From contig CAMFHT010000002.1 in assembly GCA_945952245.1 (NCBI GenBank), positions 1 to 48,047 of the forward strand: DNA of 48,047 bases, written 5' to 3'. Positions 9,664 through 19,420 of the stretch are shown one piece after another. The DNA comes from an uncultured Rhizobium sp. GTDB taxonomy: Bacteria > Pseudomonadota > Alphaproteobacteria > Rhizobiales > Rhizobiaceae. The notes under the pieces were generated by a model. The model was not told where the DNA came from. It worked only from the letters and a program-made list of their open reading frames with translations, and searched no databases. A program made the translations under genes and the position numbers. The stretch's first letter is position 1. Each line of letters begins with the position of its first letter.

Positions 9664-9672
9664 ACCCGGTTG

Positions 9673-9864
9673 TCAGTCGTCCCAGACACTCTGCGGCATG
9701 TGAAACCCCGGCGGCAGGTCCGACGCAGCATAGACCGGCTCGTCCAGCTGAGGCGGCGGAGACGGTTGCGGCCTGATCACGCAGGCTGCGGCGACGGCCC
9801 GGATCGCGAGCGGCCGGTAATTCTCCAGAATTGCCGGCGCTGTGTCATCGCGTTTCTCTACCAT
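9673..9864 (-). CDS. Small hypothetical protein (63 aa) downstream of putA
   Basis: Only substantial ORF filling the gap 57 nt downstream of the putA stop on the same strand; ATG start, weak RBS. Confidence 0.4.
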   Translation of the reverse strand: MVEKRDDTAPAILENYRPLAIRAVAAACVIRPQPSPPPQLDEPVYAASDLPPGFHMPQSVWDD

Positions 9865-9920
9865 GTGAGCCCCCTGAATCGACGGAGGCCGATCCCTTTC
9901 GGGGTCCGGCCATCCGATCC

Positions 9921-12900
9921 TTAGCCGATCGTCATCAGGCTGGCATTGCCGCCGGCGGCGGCGGTGTTGATGGAGGTCGAGACCTCCTCCAGCAGCCAGT
10001 TCAGGCCGTAGGCCTCGTCGTCTTCCGCGACCTCCTTCGAGGTTGCCGACTGGACGAGCACCAGCGGGCCGTCGAGGCGGGCGATCTTGCGGTTGACGTC
10101 GCGCACCCGCTCCGCATCGCCCTCGATCAGCGCGCCGGCAAACGGGCCATCGGCATTCCAGTCCGCGCTCCAGGTCACGCGGGCGGAAACGCTGGAAGGC
10201 AGGCCGGCGAGCGCCGTTTCAAGGCCGCTTGCGCGGTCGATCACCACCTCGTTGCCGGTCGCAAGGGCTGCGGAGAGCTGGCGGTAGAGGCCTTTTGCAG
10301 TTTGCGGGACGAGCAATACCTTGCCGCGGGCGTGGAGCGCGTAGAGGTTGCGCTCGCCGACCGGGCCCGGCAGTTCCTTGATGAGGCCGAGCGCCGAGAG
10401 GCCGCCGAGTTCGCGTGCGGCGGCGGCTTCCGGATTGTGGCCGCGGCTGCCGAGCCAGCTTGCAAAGTCGCGCAGCGCGGGATCGGAATGCACCGAACTG
10501 TGCTGCGGCGGCACCGGCGCTTTCTGCACCAGCCGTCCGATATAGAGCGGACCACCTGCCTTCGGACCTGTACCCGAAAGCCCGCGCCCGCCAAAAGGCT
10601 GAACGCCGACGACTGCGCCGATGACATTGCGGTTCACATAGAGGTTGCCCGCCTTCACTCGGCCCGTCACATGGGCGATGGTTTCGTCCAGCCGCGTGTG
10701 CAGGCCGAAGGTCAGGCCATAGCCGGTGCGGTTGATCCCGTCGATCAGCGCGTCGAGATCCTCGCGGCGATAGCGGATGACATGCAGCACCGGACCGAAC
10801 ACTTCCCGCTTCAGGTCGGACAGCGTCTGGATCTCGATGATCGTCGGTGGCACGAAGGTGCCAAGTTTGGCCTCTTCCGGAAGCGGCAGCTGCTCCACCT
10901 TTGCACCGAGCCCGCGCATGCGGTCGATGTGCTTGTCGATGCCGTCCTTCGCCTCTGCGGTGATGACCGGGCCGATGTCGACGCTGAGCCGGTCGGTGCG
11001 GCCGAGCGACAGCTCCTGCAGCGCGCCCTTCAGCATGTCGAGAATGCGATCGGCCACGTCCTCCTGCAGGCAGAGCACGCGCAGTGCCGAGCAGCGCTGG
11101 CCCGCGCTGTCGAAGGCGGAGGCGATGACATCACCCACCACCTGTTCGGCAAGGGCGGATGAGTCCACGATCATGGCGTTCTGACCGCCGGTTTCGGCGA
11201 TCAGCGGAATGGGCTTGCCTGCCGGCGAAAGGCGTTCGGCAAGCTCGGCCTGGATGAGACGCGCGACTTCGGTGGAGCCGGTAAACATCACGCCCGCCGT
11301 CTCCGGCGCCGCGACGAGCGCCGCGCCCAGCTTGCCGTCGCCCGGCGCGAACTGCAGGGCACCCAAGGGAATGCCCGCCTCGTGCAGGATCTTCACGCTT
11401 TCCGAAGCGATGATCGGCGTTTCGTCGGCGGGCTTTGCGATGACCGCATTGCCCGTCACCAAGGCTGCCGCCACCTGGCCGGTGAAGATCGCGAGCGGGA
11501 AGTTCCAGGGGCTGATGCAGACCACGACACCCAGCGGGCGGTGGTTGACGCCCAGCGTCTTGCGGGCCTGTTCGGCATAATAGCGCAGGAAATCGATGGC
11601 TTCGCGCACTTCACCGATGGCATTCGCCGCCGTCTTGCCGGCCTCCCGCATGGCGATTGCCATCAGCACCTCGATACGGGCCTGCATGAGGTCCGCGGCG
11701 CGGTCGAGGCAGGCGGCGCGCTCCATGGGCGAAACCGCAGCCCAGGCATCGACGGCGGCGGCGGCAAGACGCGCGACCTTGCCGGCATCGTCCGGCTTCA
11801 GCTCGGTGACGCGGCCAACCTTGTCCGTGTGGTCCGCCGGGTTCACGACGTCGCGGGAGACACCGTCGGCAGAGCCATCTGCGAGGATGGGCAGCGCGGT
11901 CCAGTCCTCGGTCACCGTGGCAGCGAGCCTGCCCGCCAGTTCGGCAAGCACGGTCTCATTCGCGAGATCGAGGCCCGACGAGTTCCGGCGGTCGCGGCCG
12001 AAGAGCCGGTCCGGCAGGGCGATCTGGTCATGCGGCATGCCGACGATCGGCATGGCCTCGACCACGTCGACCGGATCGGCCGTCAGTTCGTCGACCGAGA
12101 CGTTCGGATCGGAAATGCGGTTGACGAAGGAGGAGTTGGCGCCGTTTTCCAGCAGGCGGCGCACCAGATAGGCAAGCAGCGTTTCATGCGTGCCGACGGG
12201 GGCGTAGATGCGAGCCGGGCGATCGAGCTTGTCCTTGCCAACGACCTCGTCATAAAGCGGCTCGCCCATGCCGTGCAGGCACTGGAACTCGTACTTGCCG
12301 GTGGAGAAATCCGGGCCGGCGAGGTGGTAGATGGTCGCGAGCGTCTGCGCATTGTGGGTGGCGAACTGCGGAAACACCGCATCGCCGGCGGCGAGCAGCT
12401 TGCGGGCGCAGGCGATGTAGGCGACGTCGGTGTGGACCTTGCGGGTATAGACGGGGAAACCTTCCAGACCTTCGAGCTGGGCGCGCTTGATCTCCGCATC
12501 CCAGTAGGCGCCCTTGACGAGGCGCACCATCATGCGCCGGCCCGAGCGGCGGGCGAGGTCGATGATGAAATCGAGCACGAAGGGGCAGCGCTTGCCATAG
12601 GCCTGCACCACGAAGCCGAGACCGTTCCAGCCGGCGAGATCGGGATCGAGGCTGAGGCTTTCGAGGAGGTCGAGCGAGAGCTCCAGCCGGTCGGCTTCCT
12701 CGGCGTCGATGTTGAGGCCGATGTCGTAGCGCTTGGCGATCAGCGCCAGCTGCTTGACGAGCGGCAGGAGCTCGCCCATCACCCGGTCCGCCTGGGTGCG
12801 GGCATAGCGCGGATGCAGTGCCGAAAGCTTGATGGAAATGCCCGGCCCCTCGTAGACGCCGCGCCCGCCGGCGGCCTGGCCGATGGCGTGGATGGCGTTT

Positions 12901-13586
12901 TCGTAGTCGCGGTAATAGCGCTTGGCGTCCGCTGCCGTCGTCGCGGCCTCGCCCAGCATGTCGTAGGAGTAGCGGAAGCCGCGGGCCTCCAGCGGGCGGG
13001 CGCGCTTCAGGGCCTCCTCGATGGTCTCGCCGGTCACGAACTGCTCGCCCATCATGCGCATGGCCATGTCGACGCCGCGGCGGATGACCGGCTCGCCGGC
13101 CCGCGCGATGAGGCGGGTGAGCGCAGCACCGAGGCTCCGGTCGCTGACGGTGGAGGTAAGCTTGCCGGTGACGACGAGACCCCAGGTGGCGGCATTGACG
13201 AAGAGCGACTTCTGCCCGCCGATATGGGACTTCCAGTCGCCTTCGGCGATCTTGTCGCGGATCAGCGCATCGCGGGTCTCGGTATCGGGAATGCGGAGCA
13301 GCGCCTCGGCAAGGCACATCAGCGCGATGCCTTCCTGGCTCGACAGCGAATATTCGTGCACGAGGCCTTCGACGCCGGTGCCGCGGTGCTTGGCGCGAAG
13401 CGCTTCGATCAGCGTGCGGGCGGTGCGGGCGATCGCGGCCTTCATCTGCGGTTCGACACGGGCGGCATCCGCCAGCGGACGCACGCAATCCGGCTCCGGA
13501 CGACGATAGGCGTCGGTAATCCTGCGGCGAAGCTCCGTCTGCGGACGGATGGGGGGAGCGAAACGGGCGAAGGGCGTGTGAGCCAT
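9921..13586 (-). CDS. putA: Bifunctional proline dehydrogenase/L-glutamate gamma-semialdehyde dehydrogenase
   Basis: About 1221 aa; PRODH barrel (SIKLSALHPRYA, MVRLVKGAYWDAEIKRAQ), ALDH domain (SPWNFPLAIFTGQ, MFTGSTEVARLIQ, FDSAGQRCSALRVLCLQ), C-terminal GGNASLMTIG. Confidence 0.97.
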   Translation of the reverse strand: MAHTPFARFAPPIRPQTELRRRITDAYRRPEPDCVRPLADAARVEPQMKAAIARTARTLIEALRAKHRGTGVEGLVHEYSLSSQEGIALMCLAEALLRIPDTETRDALIRDKIAEGDWKSHIGGQKSLFVNAATWGLVVTGKLTSTVSDRSLGAALTRLIARAGEPVIRRGVDMAMRMMGEQFVTGETIEEALKRARPLEARGFRYSYDMLGEAATTAADAKRYYRDYENAIHAIGQAAGGRGVYEGPGISIKLSALHPRYARTQADRVMGELLPLVKQLALIAKRYDIGLNIDAEEADRLELSLDLLESLSLDPDLAGWNGLGFVVQAYGKRCPFVLDFIIDLARRSGRRMMVRLVKGAYWDAEIKRAQLEGLEGFPVYTRKVHTDVAYIACARKLLAAGDAVFPQFATHNAQTLATIYHLAGPDFSTGKYEFQCLHGMGEPLYDEVVGKDKLDRPARIYAPVGTHETLLAYLVRRLLENGANSSFVNRISDPNVSVDELTADPVDVVEAMPIVGMPHDQIALPDRLFGRDRRNSSGLDLANETVLAELAGRLAATVTEDWTALPILADGSADGVSRDVVNPADHTDKVGRVTELKPDDAGKVARLAAAAVDAWAAVSPMERAACLDRAADLMQARIEVLMAIAMREAGKTAANAIGEVREAIDFLRYYAEQARKTLGVNHRPLGVVVCISPWNFPLAIFTGQVAAALVTGNAVIAKPADETPIIASESVKILHEAGIPLGALQFAPGDGKLGAALVAAPETAGVMFTGSTEVARLIQAELAERLSPAGKPIPLIAETGGQNAMIVDSSALAEQVVGDVIASAFDSAGQRCSALRVLCLQEDVADRILDMLKGALQELSLGRTDRLSVDIGPVITAEAKDGIDKHIDRMRGLGAKVEQLPLPEEAKLGTFVPPTIIEIQTLSDLKREVFGPVLHVIRYRREDLDALIDGINRTGYGLTFGLHTRLDETIAHVTGRVKAGNLYVNRNVIGAVVGVQPFGGRGLSGTGPKAGGPLYIGRLVQKAPVPPQHSSVHSDPALRDFASWLGSRGHNPEAAAARELGGLSALGLIKELPGPVGERNLYALHARGKVLLVPQTAKGLYRQLSAALATGNEVVIDRASGLETALAGLPSSVSARVTWSADWNADGPFAGALIEGDAERVRDVNRKIARLDGPLVLVQSATSKEVAEDDEAYGLNWLLEEVSTSINTAAAGGNASLMTIG

Positions 13587-13750
13587 GAATGTCTCTCGAC
13601 GGGTTTGAGGACCGGGCTTCAAGGGCCGGCACCGGGCATTCCGAAACGTGAGCGTGACGATAGCACAGGCTTGTAATTCGTTCAGACTTGTTTTAGCCGA
13701 TCTTCAATGCAAATGATCTTTTAAATTGTCTCTGGAAAGGCAAATTCGCC

Positions 13751-14239
13751 ATGGCACCCCTCCCCGGCAGTGAATTGGACGCCTTCGACCGGAAGATTCT
13801 CGAGATCCTGGCGGAGGATGGCCGCATTTCGATCACCGACCTCGCCAACCGCGTCGGCCTTTCGAAGACGCCGTGTCAGCAGCGCTTCAAGAAACTGATC
13901 GCCGAGGGCTATATCGACGGCTTTCGGGCCGTGCTCAATCCTTCGAAGATGGGGCTCGACCACATCGCCTTTGCGGAGGTGAAACTCACCAATACCAGCG
14001 AGGAGGCGCTGAGAGCCTTCAACGCGGCGGTGAAGAAGATCATCGAGGTCGAGGAGTGTCACATGATCGCCGGCCGCTTCGATTACCTCCTGAAGATCCG
14101 CACCCGCGACATCAAGCGCTATCGCCACGTGCTCGGCGAACGCATCTCCGCCCTCCCCTATGTCGCAAGCACCTCTACCAACGTGGCCATGGAGACGGTC
14201 ATCGGCAACTGGAACAATCCCGGCGGGCAGTTCGGCTAG
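13751..14239 (+). CDS. putR: Lrp/AsnC family regulator of putA
   Basis: LDAFDRKILEILAEDGRISITDLANRVGLSKTPCQQRFKKL; divergent from putA. Confidence 0.88.
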   Translation: MAPLPGSELDAFDRKILEILAEDGRISITDLANRVGLSKTPCQQRFKKLIAEGYIDGFRAVLNPSKMGLDHIAFAEVKLTNTSEEALRAFNAAVKKIIEVEECHMIAGRFDYLLKIRTRDIKRYRHVLGERISALPYVASTSTNVAMETVIGNWNNPGGQFG

Positions 14240-14367
14240 GCTTCAAGCACGACCTCATGGGGCGCGGATGGGCACGTTTGCAGTCGGGCCGAGCGATAGC
14301 CTGTCCATGAGGCTAACGGCTCTGCGCGATGGTGTGAGCGACTGCCCGATATCGTAATCCGGAAGGC

Positions 14368-15288
14368 ATGGGACGGCCAGTATCAATGCACGCAACGCAA
14401 AGGCCAATCCTTGCGCTCCTGATACTCCTCCTGCTGGAGGCGGCGCTGGTCATCTCCTGGAGCGCCGGATTCGTGGGCACCCGCTTTGCCGTCTCGCATG
14501 CGCCAATCTTCCTCGTGCTCTTCTGGCGCAACCTGACCTCCGGGCTCATCCTCCTTCCCTTCGCCTTCTTCATCGGGCCGCGGCTGGAGCTGAAGGAAAT
14601 TGCCGCGCAGATGCTGTTCGGGGCACTCGGCATGGGCGCCTATCTCGCAAGCTTTGCGCTGGCGCTCGACCAAGGCGTGCCGACGGGGCTCGTGGCGCTG
14701 ATAGCGGACATGCTGCCGCTGGCGGTCGCGGTTCTTTCCTGGCCCATGCTCGGACATGTTCTGACGCCGCGGCAATGGCTGGGCTCGGCGCTCGGCGTTG
14801 CGGGCGTGGTGATTGCGTCTGCCGCCTCGCTCAGTCTCGCGGCCGTTCCGCTCTGGGCCTATGGCCTGCCGGTTGCGGGAACGCTGTGCTTTGCGCTGGC
14901 AACGCTGTTGCACAAGCGGAGCACCGCGGCGCGGGCCTCGGTGGTCCAGAGCCTTGCGATCCAGTGTCTTTCGGCGGCCGCGATCTTCTCCGTTTTTGCC
15001 GCGCATGAGGGAAGCCTCGCGCCGATCATGGATGCGAGCTTCATCGGCGGCATCCTGTGGCTGGTCTTCGTCGCAACCTATGCTTCGTGGAGCCTCTACC
15101 TCGTGGCACTGCGTAAATCCTCGCCGGCGCGCGTCACCGCCGTCCTCTATCTCAGCCCGCCGGTCACGATGATCTGGGCCTGGATCATGTTCGCCGAGCC
15201 TCTGTCCTGGGCCATGGCCGCCGGCCTCGGCGTCTCGCTCCTTGGCATCATGATCATGACGCGGGACGGCAAGACCGTATCGGACTAA
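14368..15288 (+). CDS. DMT superfamily (EamA) transporter
   Basis: About 10 TM; ALVISWSAGFVGTRFAVSHAPIFLVLFWRNLTSGLILLP; alternative start at 14386. Confidence 0.85.
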   Translation: MGRPVSMHATQRPILALLILLLLEAALVISWSAGFVGTRFAVSHAPIFLVLFWRNLTSGLILLPFAFFIGPRLELKEIAAQMLFGALGMGAYLASFALALDQGVPTGLVALIADMLPLAVAVLSWPMLGHVLTPRQWLGSALGVAGVVIASAASLSLAAVPLWAYGLPVAGTLCFALATLLHKRSTAARASVVQSLAIQCLSAAAIFSVFAAHEGSLAPIMDASFIGGILWLVFVATYASWSLYLVALRKSSPARVTAVLYLSPPVTMIWAWIMFAEPLSWAMAAGLGVSLLGIMIMTRDGKTVSD

Positions 15289-15418
15289 GGTCCGGTACGC
15301 TCGAAGACCCCCAAAACCGCCAGGGAACATCCCCACAGGCCATTCGTTCTCCTGATTGCCAAGCGAGCCGGAATTTCCTCCGGTGATCTGGAATTCAGAA
15401 AAAGAATGGACGGCCGTC

Positions 15419-17818
15419 ATGTCGAGCGAACCGAAGTCCCATCCCGATATCGGACCCTATGAAGGTGCAGCGGGCGGGTGGGGATCGGCGAAATCGGTGA
15501 CGGAGATCCTGCTCCGCGAACGCCGCCCGATCGACGGGCCGCGGCTCCTGCAGGAGCAGAACAAGCCCGATGGCTACATGTGCGTGAGCTGCGCCTGGGG
15601 AAAGCCCGCCAAGACGCATCCGCTCGAATTCTGCGAAAACGGCGCCAAGGCGACCGCCTGGGAGATCACCGCCAAGCGCACCGGCCCCGACTTCTTCGAA
15701 AAGCATACGCTGAGCGAGCTCGAAAGCTGGAGCGACCATGATCTCGAGGCGCATGGCCGCCTGACCCATCCCATGCGCTGGAACCCCGACACGGACAAGT
15801 ACGAGGTGATCGCCTGGGAAAAGGCCTTCGCCGAGATCGGCCGGGAGCTGAAGGCGATCAAGCCGGAGGAGGCCGTGTTCTACACGTCGGGCCGGGCCTC
15901 GCTCGAAACCTCCTACATGTATCAGCTGTTCGCCCGGATCTATGGCAGCAACAACCTGCCGGACAGTTCCAACATGTGCCACGAAAGCACCTCCGTCGGA
16001 CTGCCGGAAAGCATCGGCGCCACCGTCGGCACGGCCATCCTCTCGGATTTCGAGAACTGCGACTGCATCTTCTACATCGCCCAGAACGTCGGCACCTCAT
16101 CGCCACGCATGCTGCACGACCTTCAGGACGCCCGCGACCGCGGCGTGAAGATGGTAACGCTGAACCTGCTGCGCGAGCGGGGGCTGGAGCGCTTCAAGAA
16201 CCCGCAGGCACCCTCCGAAATGCTGACGCCGGCGGAAACGCAGATCTCCACCGACTACTACCAGGTGAAAAACGGCGGCGACACGGCCGCCCTGTTCGGC
16301 ATATGCAAGGCGCTGATCGAAGCGGACGACGAGCTGAAGGCCTCCGGTTTCCGGGTCGTCGCCGGCGCGGACGACGAGCCGCGCGAGGAAAGCGCCGCGG
16401 CCTATGCCTTTGCGGCCTCGATCGCTGCCGCCGACAAGAAGCACGTGCTCGACCACGACTTCATCAAGCAGCACACTGCCGGCTTCGAGGAGTTCGCCGC
16501 CGCCGCCCGCGGCCATTCCTGGGCGGAGCTGGAACGCGTCTCCGGCCTGACCCGCCAGCAGATGATCGAGGCGGCCCGCATCTATGCCCATTCGGAGGCC
16601 GTTCTGATCATCTACGGCATGGGCGTGACCCAGCACCTCATGGGCGCCGACAACGTGCACATGATCGCCAATCTCGCGCTCTTACGTGGAAACATCGGCA
16701 AGCCCGGTGCCAATATCTGCGCCGTGCGCGGTCACTCCAACGTGCAAGGCCAGCGCACGGTGGGCATTACGGAAAAGCCCGGCCTCGTCCCGCTCGACAA
16801 GCTCGCGGAGCTCTACAAGTTCGAGCCGCCGCGCTGGACGGGCCAGACGTCCATCGACGCCTGCGAGGCGATTATCAAGGGCGAGGACAAGGCCTTCATT
16901 AGCCTCGGCGGCAATTTTTTGCGCGCGATCCCGGAGACCGAGACGGTGGAAGAGGCTTGGCGGAAACTGAGGCTCACGGTGCAGATCGCAACGAAGCTGA
17001 ACCGCAGCCATGTGATCCACGGCGAGATCGCCTATCTCCTGCCCTGCCTCGGCCGCATCGAGATCGACGAACAGGCGACGGGGCCGCAGGCGGTCTCGAT
17101 CGAAAGCTCGGTCGCGCACTTCCACGGATCGATCGGCAAGATGCTGCCGGCCAGCGAATATCTCCTGTCAGAGCCCGCGATCGTCGCAGGGATGGCGAAG
17201 GCCACGCTCGGCGAGGTCCATGTGCCGTGGGACGACTGGGTGGCCGATTACAGCCGGATCCGCGATGCGATCGAGGCGACCTATCCCGAGACCTTCCGCG
17301 CCTTCAACGAGAAGCTCTTCCAGCCCGGCGGCATCACGAGACCGGTGCCGGCCCGGGAGCGCAAATGGGTGACACAGAGCGGCAAGGCCAATTTCCTGAC
17401 GCCGGACAAGCTCTTCCCCGATTTCGGCGAGGAGGCGAAAGGCGAAAACGTGCTGAACCTCGCGACGCTGCGCTCCAACGACCAGTTCAACACCACCGTC
17501 TACGGCTATAGCGACCGCTTCCGGGGTGTCGAGGGCACGCGCAAGGTGGTGTTCATGAATGCCGCTGATATCGCCCGCATGGGGTTCAGGGACGGTGATT
17601 CCGTCGATCTCACCACGGCCATCGATCGCGCGGTCACCCGCCGCATCAAGGCGTTCCGCATCGTCCAGTATGATATCCCTGCCGGCTGTTGCGCCGCCTA
17701 TTTCCCGGAGGCGAACCCGCTCTTCCCGCTCTATCACCACGAGCCGAAGGCAAAGACGCCCTCCTACAAGCTGCTGCCGGTCGCAATTTCCCGCTCCGCC
17801 GAAGAACCCATGGATTGA
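15419..17818 (+). CDS. FdhF/YdeP family molybdopterin oxidoreductase
   Basis: YMCVSCAWGKPAKTHPLEFCENGAKATAWE; ALLRGNIGKPGANICAVRGHSNVQGQRTVGI; DIPAGCCAAYFPEANPLFPL. Alternative TTG start at 15356. Confidence 0.9.
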   Translation: MSSEPKSHPDIGPYEGAAGGWGSAKSVTEILLRERRPIDGPRLLQEQNKPDGYMCVSCAWGKPAKTHPLEFCENGAKATAWEITAKRTGPDFFEKHTLSELESWSDHDLEAHGRLTHPMRWNPDTDKYEVIAWEKAFAEIGRELKAIKPEEAVFYTSGRASLETSYMYQLFARIYGSNNLPDSSNMCHESTSVGLPESIGATVGTAILSDFENCDCIFYIAQNVGTSSPRMLHDLQDARDRGVKMVTLNLLRERGLERFKNPQAPSEMLTPAETQISTDYYQVKNGGDTAALFGICKALIEADDELKASGFRVVAGADDEPREESAAAYAFAASIAAADKKHVLDHDFIKQHTAGFEEFAAAARGHSWAELERVSGLTRQQMIEAARIYAHSEAVLIIYGMGVTQHLMGADNVHMIANLALLRGNIGKPGANICAVRGHSNVQGQRTVGITEKPGLVPLDKLAELYKFEPPRWTGQTSIDACEAIIKGEDKAFISLGGNFLRAIPETETVEEAWRKLRLTVQIATKLNRSHVIHGEIAYLLPCLGRIEIDEQATGPQAVSIESSVAHFHGSIGKMLPASEYLLSEPAIVAGMAKATLGEVHVPWDDWVADYSRIRDAIEATYPETFRAFNEKLFQPGGITRPVPARERKWVTQSGKANFLTPDKLFPDFGEEAKGENVLNLATLRSNDQFNTTVYGYSDRFRGVEGTRKVVFMNAADIARMGFRDGDSVDLTTAIDRAVTRRIKAFRIVQYDIPAGCCAAYFPEANPLFPLYHHEPKAKTPSYKLLPVAISRSAEEPMD

Positions 17819-17843
17819 AGCGGAGGGATTGGGGGACCGACAC

Positions 17844-18434
17844 ATGAATGCAGTGAAGGGCCGGACCGTCTTGTTTGTCGTCATCGCCCCCTTCGTCCTC
17901 ACCGGCGCGGCGCTGGGCTGGCTGAGAGAAAGCCGCAGCTACCGCACCGCGCCGCCTGTCACGGCAGAGCTCGAGACCTCGCGGCTCCTGCCGATCGGCA
18001 TAGGCGGTGCGCCTGCGGAGGTCTATTTCGCAAGCGGCAGCGTCTACGAGAAGGACGCCTACAATCTGAGCCAGGGCAAGCGGCTCTACGACTGGTTCGG
18101 CTGTCCCGCCTGCCACGGCGATGGACGCGGCAAGAACGGCCCCTCGTTCCTCGACGGCTGGTGGCTCTACGGGCCGGACATGGTCTCGATCATGGCCTCC
18201 ATCCGAAATGGACGTCCGCACGGCATGCCGGCCTTCAGGGACAGGATGACGGAAGAGCAGATCTGGCAGCTCGCCGGCTATGTCGAGACGATCGGTGCCT
18301 ACAAGGCGCTGATCGCGGCGCCGAGCCGGAACGACGGCATCCACACCCGCCCCTCCGAAAATCGCGCACCGGCGGTGATCCTCTTCGAGCAAGGGCCCGT
18401 CGGCAACCGCCGCGAACAGGGGCCGACGCCATGA
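17844..18434 (+). CDS. Membrane-anchored monoheme cytochrome c
   Basis: N-terminal TM, GKRLYDWFGCPACHGDGRGKNGPSF (CPACH), MPAFRDRMTEEQIWQLAGYVETIG. Confidence 0.85.
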   Translation: MNAVKGRTVLFVVIAPFVLTGAALGWLRESRSYRTAPPVTAELETSRLLPIGIGGAPAEVYFASGSVYEKDAYNLSQGKRLYDWFGCPACHGDGRGKNGPSFLDGWWLYGPDMVSIMASIRNGRPHGMPAFRDRMTEEQIWQLAGYVETIGAYKALIAAPSRNDGIHTRPSENRAPAVILFEQGPVGNRREQGPTP

Positions 18435-19420
18435 AGCGATGGCTCCTCCTTTCCCTCCCGCTCCTGATCCTTGCCGGCTGCCAGTCCAGCCAGTCGGCCC
18501 TGGAAACCCACGGTCCTTCGGCACGGCACCTCGGCGACCTCATCTGGCTGTTCTCAGGCGTCGCAACCGTCATCTGGCTGCTGGTCGTGCTGGTCATGCT
18601 GGTTGCGCTCGCCCGTCTGCCGAAACATGCGGCAGAGGGTCGGGCGGAACGGGATGCCCGCATGAAGCCGGTGGTCATCGCAGCCGTCATCGCCACCGCC
18701 GTCATCGTGACCGGGCTGACGGTCGCGAGCTATTTCACCACGCGGGCGATCGGCGAACCGCGGGAGGCGGTGCTGGACATCACCGTCCGTGGCCAGCAAT
18801 GGTGGTGGCAGTTTCTCTACAGCGATCCCGGCGCCGGCGGCTTCGAGACGGCGAACGAGCTGCATGTTCCGGTGGGCAAGCCCGTGCGTCTGAGGCTCGA
18901 GAGCCCTGATGTCATCCACTCCTTCTGGGTGCCGAGCCTGGCCGGCAAGATGGACCTCATCCCTGGCCGCACGAACGTTCTCACCATCAGGGCGGACCGT
19001 CCGGGCGTCTATCGCGGCCAGTGCGCGGAATTCTGCGGCATCCAGCATGGCCACATGTCGCTCTTCGTGATCGCCGAGCCGGTGGAGAAGTACGAGGCCT
19101 GGGCGGCGCTCCAGAGGTCCGCTGCCGCCGTGCCCGACGATGCGGATGCGCTGGCGGGCCGGACGGTCTTCCTCAGCAAGCCTTGCGCCGCCTGCCACAC
19201 CGTGCGCGGCACGGAGGCGAAGGGCAAGACAGGCCCCGACCTCACCCATGTCGGCGGGCGCGGCACGATTGCGGCCGGCACGCTCGACAACACGCGCGGC
19301 GGCATGGCCGCCTGGATCGCCGACCCCCAGACCGTGAAGCCCGGCAACAACATGCCGCTGGTGACGCTCGCGCCGGAAGAACTGCGGCAGATATCCGCCT
19401 ATATGGAGAGCCTGAAATGA
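18431..19420 (+). CDS. Cytochrome c oxidase subunit II with fused C-terminal cytochrome c (caa3-type)
   Basis: Lipobox LAGC; WWWQFLYSD; VIHSFWVPSLAGKMDLIPG; GQCAEFCGIQHGHM CuA site; C-terminal CAACH. Confidence 0.95.
   Translation: MKRWLLLSLPLLILAGCQSSQSALETHGPSARHLGDLIWLFSGVATVIWLLVVLVMLVALARLPKHAAEGRAERDARMKPVVIAAVIATAVIVTGLTVASYFTTRAIGEPREAVLDITVRGQQWWWQFLYSDPGAGGFETANELHVPVGKPVRLRLESPDVIHSFWVPSLAGKMDLIPGRTNVLTIRADRPGVYRGQCAEFCGIQHGHMSLFVIAEPVEKYEAWAALQRSAAAVPDDADALAGRTVFLSKPCAACHTVRGTEAKGKTGPDLTHVGGRGTIAAGTLDNTRGGMAAWIADPQTVKPGNNMPLVTLAPEELRQISAYMESLK

Noticed and set aside
11382-13676. 764-aa + strand ORF
   Set aside because: Antisense shadow of putA; composition typical of an antisense frame.
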